DNA of 64,000 nucleotides. Source: Flavobacterium ginsengisoli (GTDB lineage Bacteria > Bacteroidota > Bacteroidia > Flavobacteriales > Flavobacteriaceae). Each line of letters begins with the position of its first letter. The stretch's first letter is position 1. The notes beneath the pieces are model-generated. The model was given only the letters and a program-made list of their open reading frames with translations. It was not told where the DNA came from and ran no database searches. This document shows, piece after piece, positions 1-6,976 of the stretch. A program made the translations under genes and the position numbers. The DNA is taken from the NCBI RefSeq assembly GCF_029625315.1, contig NZ_CP121110.1, positions 4,694,501 to 4,758,500 of the forward strand, given 5' to 3'.

Positions 1-720
1 CATAGTGCCAATGAGATAATCAGCAAGCATTTCGTCAGTTAATAGGTGTTTTGCTTTTTTAAAGATTGTCGGAATAATAAATATTCCTCCTAAGAACCAT
101 ATGATTAAGAAGAAAATAAGTTTTAAAACAGATTGCAGTAATGCTGTTCCTGAAACCTGGTCGCTTACCGCAATAGTAGATAATAAAACCAACATTAAAA
201 TGGCAACAATATCTTCTACAATTAAAGCTCCGAAAACAATTCCAACGAATTTTTTCCCTTTAACTCCTAATTCATCAAAAGCTCTGATAATAATAGTTGT
301 GGACGAAATAGAAAGTGTTGCTCCCAAGAAAATACTATCCATTTTTCCCCAGCCCATCCACTGTCCGACGCAATAGCCAATTATGGTCATAAACATAATT
401 TGCGTTATGGCCGTGACAGACGAAGTCCCTCCAACTTTCATTAGTTTTTTAAAGCTGAACTCGAGTCCTAAACTGAAAAGCAAAAATATCACCCCGATTT
501 CGGCCCAAACTTCAACACTTTTCATGTCGGTTATTGATGGGAAAAAATCAAAATGGTTTCCAGCCAAAAAACCTGCAATCAGGTAGCCTAAAACCAAAGG
601 TTGTTTCAATCTTCTAAATAATAGAACGGCAATTCCGGCAGTCATTAGGATTAAACCTAAATCACTAATTAAAGGTTGTAAGTGGTGTGTAGTTTCAGCA
701 GCGGCGCTTAGTGCAATCAT
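1..720 (-). CDS. Cation:proton antiporter (CPA2/KefB-like), C-terminus cut by window edge
   Basis: The minus strand is open from the window edge to an ATG at 720 (an in-frame ATG at 729 would add MPH). The reading begins MIALSAAAETTHHLQPL and continues with strongly hydrophobic helices and motifs such as PLVLGYLIAG, FSLGLEFS and SISSTTIIIRAFDELG, typical of the membrane domain of monovalent cation:proton antiporter-2 proteins. About 240 residues are visible; the rest of the transporter and any regulatory domain lie outside the window. It probably exchanges Na+ or K+ for H+ across the inner membrane. The family call is firm; the transported ion is not known. Confidence 0.85.
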   Translation of the reverse strand, partial: MIALSAAAETTHHLQPLISDLGLILMTAGIAVLLFRRLKQPLVLGYLIAGFLAGNHFDFFPSITDMKSVEVWAEIGVIFLLFSLGLEFSFKKLMKVGGTSSVTAITQIMFMTIIGYCVGQWMGWGKMDSIFLGATLSISSTTIIIRAFDELGVKGKKFVGIVFGALIVEDIVAILMLVLLSTIAVSDQVSGTALLQSVLKLIFFLIIWFLGGIFIIPTIFKKAKHLLTDEMLADYLIGTM

Positions 721-876
721 ATGTGGCATTTTGGTTTTCGGTGAGCTTGATCCAGCTTTTCACTTAAAGTTTTTTGTTCAACTCTTGCTTTCTGAACAAA
801 AGGTTTTTTTTTGTAATTCACTGAACTCCAACGAAAATAAAGCTAAGTGAAGTAATCTGGACTACTCCGAGTTAAA

Positions 877-912
877 TAAAAAAAGCTATCTCGATAAAGA
901 TAGCTTTTTTTG
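877..912. terminator. Bidirectional terminator after purB
   Basis: The stem AAAAAGCTATC pairs with GATAGCTTTTT across a short loop and is flanked by A-runs and T-runs on both strands. It lies 22 bases past the purB stop (minus strand) and upstream of the antiporter. Confidence 0.8.
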
Positions 913-933
913 GTAAAATATTTGGTGTTTTTC

Positions 934-2280
934 TTAAATTCCTGTGTAGTTGCTAGGCGTTATTGCTAATAATTCTGCTCTAACAGCGTCTGAAACTTCT
1001 AAAGTTGCAATGAAGTTATGAATTGCATTTTTGTCAATTGCTTCGTTGGTTCTAGTCAAACCTTTTAGAGCTTCATATGGATTTGGATAAGCTTCACGAC
1101 GTAAAATTGTTTGGATAGCTTCTGCTACAACTGCCCAGTTTTTCTCTAAATCTTCAGCAAATTTACCTTCGTTTAAAAGTAATTTATTTAAACCTTTCAA
1201 AGTCGCTTCAAAAGCAATAATAGTATGTCCAAAAGGAACACCAACATTACGTAAAACAGTACTGTCAGTTAAATCACGCTGTAATCTTGAAACTGGTAAT
1301 TTAGCGACCAAATGTTCAAAAATAGCATTTGCAATTCCTAAATTTCCTTCAGAGTTTTCAAAATCAATTGGATTCACTTTATGTGGCATTGCAGATGAAC
1401 CAATTTCTCCAGCTTTGATTTTTTGTTTGAAATAATCCATTGAAACATACGTCCAGATATCACGATCTAAATCGATGATAATAGTGTTGATTCTTTTTAA
1501 AGCATCAAAGAAAGCGACAAAATGATCGTAATGCTCAATTTGTGTTGTTGGGAATGAATGTTTTAAACCAAGATCTGTTTCAACAAATTTATTTCCGAAT
1601 TGTTTCCAGTCAATTTGTGGGTATGCTACGTGGTGTGCATTAAAGTTTCCTGTTGCTCCGCCAAATTTAGTCGCAAACGGAATATTGAATAACAAACGCA
1701 TTTGCTCTTCTAAACGCTCAACAAATACCAAAATCTCTTTCCCTAAACGAGTAGGAGAAGCTGGTTGTCCGTGTGTACGCGCTAACATCGGGATGTCTTT
1801 CCATTCAACGCTTAATTCTTTTAATTTTGCAATTACAGCAATTAAGGTTGGCATATAAACTTGCTCAAACGCTTCTTTTGTAGAAAGCGGAATAGCAGTG
1901 TTGTTAATATCTTGAGACGTTAATCCGAAGTGAATGAACTCTTTGTATTGAGATAAACCTAATTTTTCAAAAGCATCTTTAATAAAGTATTCAACCGCTT
2001 TTACGTCGTGGTTAGTTACTTTCTCTGTTTCTTTAATCCAAAGCGCATCTTCTGTTGAGAAGTTTTTGTAGATGTTTCTCAAGCTTTCAAATAAGCTAGA
2101 ATCAATACCTTTCAACTGAGGCAATGGAATTTGGCATAACGCAATGAAGTATTCCACTTCAACCAAAACGCGGTATTTTATTAAAGCTTCTTCAGAGAAG
2201 AAAGGTGCTAAATTTTGAGTTTTATTTCTATATCTTCCATCAATTGGAGATATAGCATTCAATTCGTTTAGAGTAGTCAT
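934..2280 (-). CDS. purB: Adenylosuccinate lyase
   Basis: PurB (448 aa, the normal length of the E. coli type) eliminates fumarate from SAICAR and from adenylosuccinate in purine synthesis; it acts in the cytoplasm, probably as a homotetramer. The N-terminus LNELNAISPIDGRY is diagnostic. The fumarase/aspartase superfamily signature GSSAMPHKVNPIDFEN lies near residue 295, and the catalytic-His region ARTHGQPASPT lies near residue 168. The ATG at 2280 gives a standard N-terminus with nothing missing. It is followed by a strong terminator and separated by 69 bases from the upstream hydroxylase gene. No oddities seen. Confidence 0.97.
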   Translation of the reverse strand: MTTLNELNAISPIDGRYRNKTQNLAPFFSEEALIKYRVLVEVEYFIALCQIPLPQLKGIDSSLFESLRNIYKNFSTEDALWIKETEKVTNHDVKAVEYFIKDAFEKLGLSQYKEFIHFGLTSQDINNTAIPLSTKEAFEQVYMPTLIAVIAKLKELSVEWKDIPMLARTHGQPASPTRLGKEILVFVERLEEQMRLLFNIPFATKFGGATGNFNAHHVAYPQIDWKQFGNKFVETDLGLKHSFPTTQIEHYDHFVAFFDALKRINTIIIDLDRDIWTYVSMDYFKQKIKAGEIGSSAMPHKVNPIDFENSEGNLGIANAIFEHLVAKLPVSRLQRDLTDSTVLRNVGVPFGHTIIAFEATLKGLNKLLLNEGKFAEDLEKNWAVVAEAIQTILRREAYPNPYEALKGLTRTNEAIDKNAIHNFIATLEVSDAVRAELLAITPSNYTGI

Positions 2281-2349
2281 TGTGATGTTGTTTTTTCGAA
2301 AGGTGCAAATATAAGCTATTGTTAAAACTTCTGAAAGCTATATTCGTGC

Positions 2350-3042
2350 TTAAATTATGGTTTTAAAAATTTTATCCCAGATTGTGAAGTAAAAACCGTA
2401 GTTGCGAGATTCATTTTTATGATGATCATTATGGAATCTAGTAGTCGAAATCCATTTTGTAAAGTAATTACTGTACCAGAAAGATGGAAAGATATCTTTT
2501 TTTAAATGCCCAAATATTCCATAAGACAGATTTAGAATGAGATAAATAATGATACTCAAATAATTAAACTTCAAAATCGTAATTAAAAACAGCCAAATAA
2601 ATCCAAAACCTAAAGTTTCAATAGGATGTAGAACATACAAACTGTAAACATTGGTTTCTACATGTGTATGATGCAGCTTATGAATTGGATAAATCCATTT
2701 TAAGTGATGAACTAGAAAATGAAAAATAAACATGAAAAAATCCATTAAAAGAATCAATAAAAGAGTATCAAAAATGATAAGTTGAATAGATGCCGAAAAA
2801 TCTATTTTCAGGATTCCATAGCGATACAATTCAAATCCTATTAAAGTTATAAATGTATTACAGATCAATGTAGAAAGCACCCATTTTCGATCTTTATTCT
2901 TTAAAAAAGTGTTTTCTGGTTCCAGAATTTTTCCAATTAAAACAGATAATCCAACTAACACTGCATTTTCTACTAAAAAGAAAACAAAGAGCCAGAAGAT
3001 ATTGAATTGAGTTAATTGCTGTAACCAGCTTTCAAAAATCAT
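2350..3042 (-). CDS. Sterol desaturase/fatty acid hydroxylase superfamily membrane protein
   Basis: This 230-residue integral membrane protein has about four to five hydrophobic segments and the histidine clusters of the di-iron membrane hydroxylases: HFLVHH (about residue 107), HKLHHTHVET (about 121) and HNDHHKNES in the C-terminal part. Such enzymes hydroxylate or desaturate lipid substrates with O2 using a non-haem di-iron centre. The substrate cannot be read from sequence; in Flavobacteria related proteins are linked to carotenoid, ornithine-lipid or sphingolipid modification. Its start codon overlaps the stop of the upstream sirtuin gene by 4 bases (ATGA), so the two are translationally coupled. 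Confidence 0.85.
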   Translation of the reverse strand: MIFESWLQQLTQFNIFWLFVFFLVENAVLVGLSVLIGKILEPENTFLKNKDRKWVLSTLICNTFITLIGFELYRYGILKIDFSASIQLIIFDTLLLILLMDFFMFIFHFLVHHLKWIYPIHKLHHTHVETNVYSLYVLHPIETLGFGFIWLFLITILKFNYLSIIIYLILNLSYGIFGHLKKDIFPSFWYSNYFTKWISTTRFHNDHHKNESRNYGFYFTIWDKIFKTII

Positions 3043-3740
3043 GTTGTTTTTTCTAAGGTCAATAATTTTTCTCTCATATCGGTAACCCCTTCAGAAGCAA
3101 ATTTTGCAATTGTTTCGACTTTATTTCGAAGATTCGGAATCGCAATTGGTTTTGGATCAATATAAAAAACAGGAGTTGTACTTGGTGTATAAGCGATTAA
3201 TCCAGCTGCTGGATAAACTTGCAGTGAAGTCCCGATTACAGCAAAATAATCTGCAGTTTCGGTTATGTCAATTGCTTCTTCGAGCGCAGGAACTTCTTCG
3301 CCAAACCAAACAATATGCGGACGTAGTTGATTTCCGTTTGTATCTAAATCTCCTGTATGCAAATCTTCAGTCCAATCTAAAATTAGATTTTTATTCTGCG
3401 TACTTCTAACTTTTAATAATTCGCCATGCAAATGTAAAACGTTTGTGCTTCCTGCACGCTCATGAAGATCGTCAACATTTTGAGTGATAATTTGTACGTC
3501 GAAATCTTTTTCCAATTCGGCCAAAATTATGTGACCCAAATTCGGATTTACTTCTTTTAACTGCTGGCGTCTTTTATTATAAAAATCCAGCACCAATTCC
3601 TGATTTTTGTACCAGCCTTCTGGAGTGGCAACTTCCATTACATCATGTCCTTCCCATAATCCATCGCTGTCACGAAAAGTTTTAATTCCGCTTTCGGCGC
3701 TAATTCCTGCTCCTGTTAAAACAACAAGTTTCTTTTTCAT
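3039..3740 (-). CDS. cobB: NAD-dependent protein deacylase, class III sirtuin (CobB/SIRT5-like)
   Basis: This is a 233-residue Sir2 protein. GAGISAESGIKTFRD near the N-terminus binds NAD, TQNVDDLHERAG follows, and HLHGE (about residue 103) holds the catalytic histidine. FYNKRRQQL carries the Tyr-x-x-Arg pair that in CobB and SIRT5 recognises succinyl and malonyl lysine, so desuccinylase activity is likely. Oddly, the stretch between HLHGE and RPHIVWFGE contains no cysteine, so the usual Zn(II)-binding tetrad is absent. It is the first gene of a two-gene minus-strand operon with the hydroxylase that overlaps it by 4 bases. Family assignment is secure; target proteins are unknown. Confidence 0.93.
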   Translation of the reverse strand: MKKKLVVLTGAGISAESGIKTFRDSDGLWEGHDVMEVATPEGWYKNQELVLDFYNKRRQQLKEVNPNLGHIILAELEKDFDVQIITQNVDDLHERAGSTNVLHLHGELLKVRSTQNKNLILDWTEDLHTGDLDTNGNQLRPHIVWFGEEVPALEEAIDITETADYFAVIGTSLQVYPAAGLIAYTPSTTPVFYIDPKPIAIPNLRNKVETIAKFASEGVTDMREKLLTLEKTT

Positions 3741-3905
3741 TTTTGTTTATTAAAAGATAAAAATAGTGATTTCTATCTTTAAAAACTTAAGAAATAGCAA
3801 GGATTGGCGATTCTTTTTACAAGAAAATAATCCGTATTTATACTCTTTGTCTCTCATTATGAATTACTTATTTTTAATGATGTGTTTGAAAAAAGTGATG
3901 TTAAA

Positions 3906-4433
3906 ATGATTTTAATTCAATTTACAGGTTTATCTGGTTCTGGAAAAACGACGTTGGCAGAAAATGTCAGACATCTTTTGCTTCAAAATAATTATGAAGC
4001 CGAAATTGTAGATGGCGATATTTACCGACAAACAATTTGTAAAGATTTAGGATTTTCTAAAGAAGATCGTTGCGAAAATGTTAGACGTCTTTTTAATGTT
4101 GGCCGAAGTTTGATCGACGAAAATAAAATCGTTTTGATGTCGGTTATAAATCCGTATGAAAACCTTAGAAATGAATTAAGATCTTTTCAATTTGTTAAAA
4201 CAGTATTTCTGGATTGCGCCATTACTAGTTTGATCGAAAGAGATCCGAAAGGATTATACAGGAGAGCATTATTGCCCGATAATGATCAAAATAAAATTAG
4301 AAGTTTTACAGGAATAAGTGATGTTTTTGAAATTCCTAAAAAAGCAGATTTAGTATTAAAAACAGATGCAGAAAAAGTTTCGGTTTCTACCAATAAACTC
4401 TACAATTTTATACTTAGCAATTTAAACTCTTAA
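3906..4433 (+). CDS. cysC: Adenylylsulfate (APS) kinase-like protein
   Basis: This is a P-loop kinase of about 175 residues. It has Walker A GLSGSGKTTL at the N-terminus, DLGFSKEDRCENVRRL, and the APS-kinase C-terminal hallmark RDPKGLYRRAL followed by FTGISDVFE. The normal reaction phosphorylates adenylylsulfate to PAPS, the sulfate donor for sulfotransferases. I prefer the ATG at 3906 because it puts the P-loop at the usual distance; a GTG at 3882 would add eight residues. In the E. coli enzyme the phosphorylated serine lies in FISPHR; here the aligned stretch reads SVINPYENLR, with Asn at that place. No ATP sulfurylase gene is nearby. It heads a tight three-gene cassette (4-base gap to the next gene). 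Confidence 0.85.
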   Translation: MILIQFTGLSGSGKTTLAENVRHLLLQNNYEAEIVDGDIYRQTICKDLGFSKEDRCENVRRLFNVGRSLIDENKIVLMSVINPYENLRNELRSFQFVKTVFLDCAITSLIERDPKGLYRRALLPDNDQNKIRSFTGISDVFEIPKKADLVLKTDAEKVSVSTNKLYNFILSNLNS

Positions 4434-4437
4434 GATT

Positions 4438-5127
4438 ATGAATCCTTCTTCCTGCCAACTTCCTATATCTTTTTCTGTAGATAAACTGCAAAATGATTTA
4501 TTGGTTTGCGAAAAAAATCTGTGGACACCACATTTTAATACCAATCGATATGAAGGAAATTGGACAAGTGTTTCTTTGCGATCGCAATCGGGATTAGAAA
4601 ATGATATTCTTTCTTTTCCGAATAAAGAATATAAGAATACGCCCCTGCTTGACGATTGTTCTTATTTTAAGGAAATAATGGATTGGTTTCAATGCGAAAA
4701 AGAAGCCGTAAGATTATTAAGACTCGGACCTCAAAGTGAAATTAAAAAGCACGTAGATAATGATACTTCTTATGAAGATGGTTTTTTTAGGATTCATATT
4801 CCTATTATTACCAATCCTGAAGTTTATTTTTATGTAGATCATAAATTGGTTCCAATGAAAATGGGGGAGTGCTGGTATGCTAATTTTCAGTTGCCGCATA
4901 GTGTGGAGAACAAAAGCAAAGAGCCTAGAATTCACTTAACATTAGATTGCATAAGAAATGAATGGTCTGATCTATTGTTTTCTAAAATAGGTTTTGATTT
5001 GAATTATGTGTCAAAATATGAATATTCAGAAGAGGTAAAACGACAAATTATAGCAGAGCTTTCTAGAAATCCTTCAGAAACTAATACGAAGATTATTGCC
5101 GAACTTCAATTGCAAATGAACTCATAA
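4438..5127 (+). CDS. Aspartyl/asparaginyl beta-hydroxylase-family Fe(II)/2-oxoglutarate dioxygenase
   Basis: This 229-residue soluble protein has the AspH/LpxO-type double-stranded beta-helix. IKKHVDND (near residue 103) supplies the first iron ligands, FRIHIPIITNPEVYF is the core strand, GECWYANFQLPHSVENKS gives the second histidine, and EPRIHLTLD holds the 2-oxoglutarate-binding arginine. Family members hydroxylate Asp/Asn side chains or lipid A acyl chains. The gene sits between an APS-kinase-like gene and a sulfotransferase-like gene with gaps of 4 and 1 bases. My inference is that it makes a hydroxyl group that the sulfotransferase then modifies. No signal peptide, so it should act in the cytoplasm. 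The substrate is unknown. Confidence 0.82.
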   Translation: MNPSSCQLPISFSVDKLQNDLLVCEKNLWTPHFNTNRYEGNWTSVSLRSQSGLENDILSFPNKEYKNTPLLDDCSYFKEIMDWFQCEKEAVRLLRLGPQSEIKKHVDNDTSYEDGFFRIHIPIITNPEVYFYVDHKLVPMKMGECWYANFQLPHSVENKSKEPRIHLTLDCIRNEWSDLLFSKIGFDLNYVSKYEYSEEVKRQIIAELSRNPSETNTKIIAELQLQMNS

Positions 5128-5128
5128 A

Positions 5129-6097
5129 ATGGAAAATGTAAAAGACCTTATTTCGAATTGGATTCCAGTTAAATTGATTGAAAATGATAATCAGGTTTAT
5201 TTCGAATGGCTTTATTTAGCAGACGTGCCTTTTATTGATCCTTTTTTTGATGAAACTATTGCGAAATGCCAAAGTCATAATTATAATTCGAAGCAATTTA
5301 AATTTATAAGTACAATACAAAATAGTATTGATTGGTCTAAAGAATTAGATTTTGTTGAGTTAAAGGGATTGGTTTTTCATGTATCAAGATGCGGATCTAC
5401 TATGTTGAGTCAGTCTCTTGCAACTTCTTCTGAAAATATAATGGTTTCTGAAGCCTCTATAATCGATCAGATTCTAAGAACTGACGCTTTTGATGAGGAT
5501 ACTAAAACGCTTTTACTGAAATCAGTTTTAAAATTCTTAGGTCAGAAAAGATTTCCCGAACAAAAACATTTAATTATAAAATTAGATGCTTGGAGTGTTT
5601 TTAAAAGTTCATATTTAAGATCTATTTTTCCTGAAATTCCTTTTGCGTTATTGTATCGAAATCCGGGAGAAGTTTTAAGATCACATCAAAAGCAAGCGGG
5701 CATGCATATGGTTCCTAATATAATTCCGTTAAGTGTTTTTGAAATTACTTCTAAAGAGGTTCAAGAGGTGAGTTTTCGACAATATCAAGTTTTGGTTTTA
5801 GAAAAATATTTTCAAAGTTTTCTAGATTTTTATGAAATAGACCAAAATGTAATAATGCTCAATTATAATGACGGAATGAAAAATGTTATAGAACGGTTTG
5901 TAACTTTTATTAATGTTGATTATTCTGAGAACGAACTAAATGTGATGTTGGAACGTCTTAAAAGACATTCTAAAAATGAAAGTGCAGTTTTTAATGGAGA
6001 TTCTTATAAAGATGATGTTTTATCTGCGAATTTATCTCAGCTCAACGTTTTGCACGAAAAGCTTAATGCTAATTTGATTGAAGATTTAGCTGACTGA
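5129..6097 (+). CDS. Sulfotransferase-family protein
   Basis: This 322-residue protein contains VFHVSRCGSTMLSQSL (about residue 84), matching the 5'-phosphosulfate-binding loop of PAPS-dependent sulfotransferases. FALLYRNPGEVLRSHQKQAG, about 90 residues later, matches the region that binds the 3'-phosphate (Arg and Ser). The N-terminal 75 residues resemble nothing I know. It starts one base after the hydroxylase stop, so the three genes almost certainly form one transcript in which the first product would supply PAPS. No membrane segment is visible. The acceptor molecule is unknown. The fold call is good; true sulfotransferase activity is inferred. Confidence 0.8.
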   Translation: MENVKDLISNWIPVKLIENDNQVYFEWLYLADVPFIDPFFDETIAKCQSHNYNSKQFKFISTIQNSIDWSKELDFVELKGLVFHVSRCGSTMLSQSLATSSENIMVSEASIIDQILRTDAFDEDTKTLLLKSVLKFLGQKRFPEQKHLIIKLDAWSVFKSSYLRSIFPEIPFALLYRNPGEVLRSHQKQAGMHMVPNIIPLSVFEITSKEVQEVSFRQYQVLVLEKYFQSFLDFYEIDQNVIMLNYNDGMKNVIERFVTFINVDYSENELNVMLERLKRHSKNESAVFNGDSYKDDVLSANLSQLNVLHEKLNANLIEDLAD

Positions 6098-6131
6098 AAA
6101 TAAGGAGAAGACTTCTTTCTCTTTTATTTAT

Positions 6132-6139
6132 TATTTTTG
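6132..6139 (+). promoter_or_regulatory. Flavobacterial -7 element (TATTTTTG) for trmH
   Basis: TATTTTTG matches the Bacteroidota -7 consensus TAnnTTTG and lies 17 bases before the trmH ATG. No convincing -33 element is seen at the expected distance. Confidence 0.5.
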
Positions 6140-6156
6140 CGCCAAACATAAATAAA

Positions 6157-6820
6157 ATGATTGATTTAGATTACCTCGCATTCTTAGAAAATATATTGAC
6201 AGAAAATAGAAAAGCTAATTTTTTAAAAGTACTAGAAAATAGAACAAAACATTTTACAGTTGCAGTAGAAGATGTTTATCAAATGCACAATACAAGCGCG
6301 GTAATGCGAAGTCTGCGAAGTTTTTGGAATTCAGGAATTAAATGTAATTGAGCGCCGTTTTGGAAAAAGAATCGACAAAGAAATTGCTTTAGGCGCGCAA
6401 AAATGGGTAGATATTAATCGATTTGATTCGGTTTCAGGATGCCTTTCTGATCTTAAAAGCAAAGGATATCAAATTATTGCCACAACTCCACACGAAAAAG
6501 ATTGTATGTTGGAAGATTTTGATATTACAAAACCAAGCGCATTATTCTTCGGAACAGAAAAAGAAGGTTTGTCAAAAGAAATTATGGACAACGCAGATGG
6601 TTTCTTAAAAATACCGATGGTTGGTTTTACAGAAAGTCTAAATATTTCGGTTTCGGCAGCGATTATCATTCAAAGCTTAACCAATAGATTAAGAAGATCT
6701 GATATTGATTGGAAATTGACAGAGGAAGAAATTTTAGTAAAACGTTTGCTTTGGGCGAAGAATTCCATTAAAGATGTTAAGAGAATAGAAGAGCGTTATT
6801 ATCAGGATAATCCGCGATAA
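6157..6820 (+). CDS. trmH: TrmH/SpoU-family tRNA 2'-O-methyltransferase (frameshifted in this sequence)
   Basis: Two reading frames join into one protein of about 220 residues that 2'-O-methylates ribose in tRNA (probably G18) using S-adenosylmethionine. The first frame reads to VMRS; a single extra base near 6312 then moves the rest to the next frame, where CEVFGIQELNVIERRFGKR continues. The SpoU motifs follow: NTSAVMRS (motif 1), LFFGTEKEGLS (motif 2) and IPMVGFTESLNISVSAA (motif 3, knotted SAM site). Restoring AGCTGC for the observed AGTCTGC repairs the frame. Since every motif is intact, I treat this as a sequencing error, not a pseudogene. The gene stands alone, with its own promoter and a palindromic repeat after it. 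Confidence 0.88.
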
Positions 6821-6826
6821 TTTGTT

Positions 6827-6910
6827 TGCCACGAATTACACGAATTCTCACTAATTTTTCGGAAATAATTAAAAAGCAATTCGTGAAAATTCGTGTAATT
6901 CGTGGCAAAA
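6827..6910. repeat. Intergenic palindrome, CCACGAATTACACGAATT family
   Basis: GCCACGAATTACACGAATT on the left pairs with AATTCGTGTAATTCGTGGC on the right, around an AT-rich centre of about 45 bases. A related copy lies at 57705-57791. It sits between trmH and the secA terminator and holds no ORF. Confidence 0.8.
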
Positions 6911-6920
6911 TAGAAAAATA

Positions 6921-6956
6921 AAAAAATCCCCGACTACGTTTGTAATCGGGGATTTT
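6921..6956. terminator. Terminator after secA
   Basis: The GC-rich stem AATCCCCGA/TCGGGGATT lies between an A-run and a T-run, 20 bases past the secA stop on the minus strand. It could also serve trmH from the other side. Confidence 0.85.
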
Positions 6957-6976
6957 ATATTTAGATTGGATTCTTA

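Noticed and set aside
101..586. Two plus-strand ORFs at the left edge
   Set aside because: They are the complement of the antiporter gene on the minus strand, whose translation shows clear family motifs.
3882..3905. GTG start for the APS kinase-like gene
   Set aside because: It adds eight residues before the usual P-loop position; the ATG at 3906 fits the family better.
6827..6910. Possible CRISPR or phage attachment site in the palindromic repeat
   Set aside because: There is no array of spaced direct repeats and no integrase or cas gene; the palindrome recurs elsewhere as a dispersed repeat.
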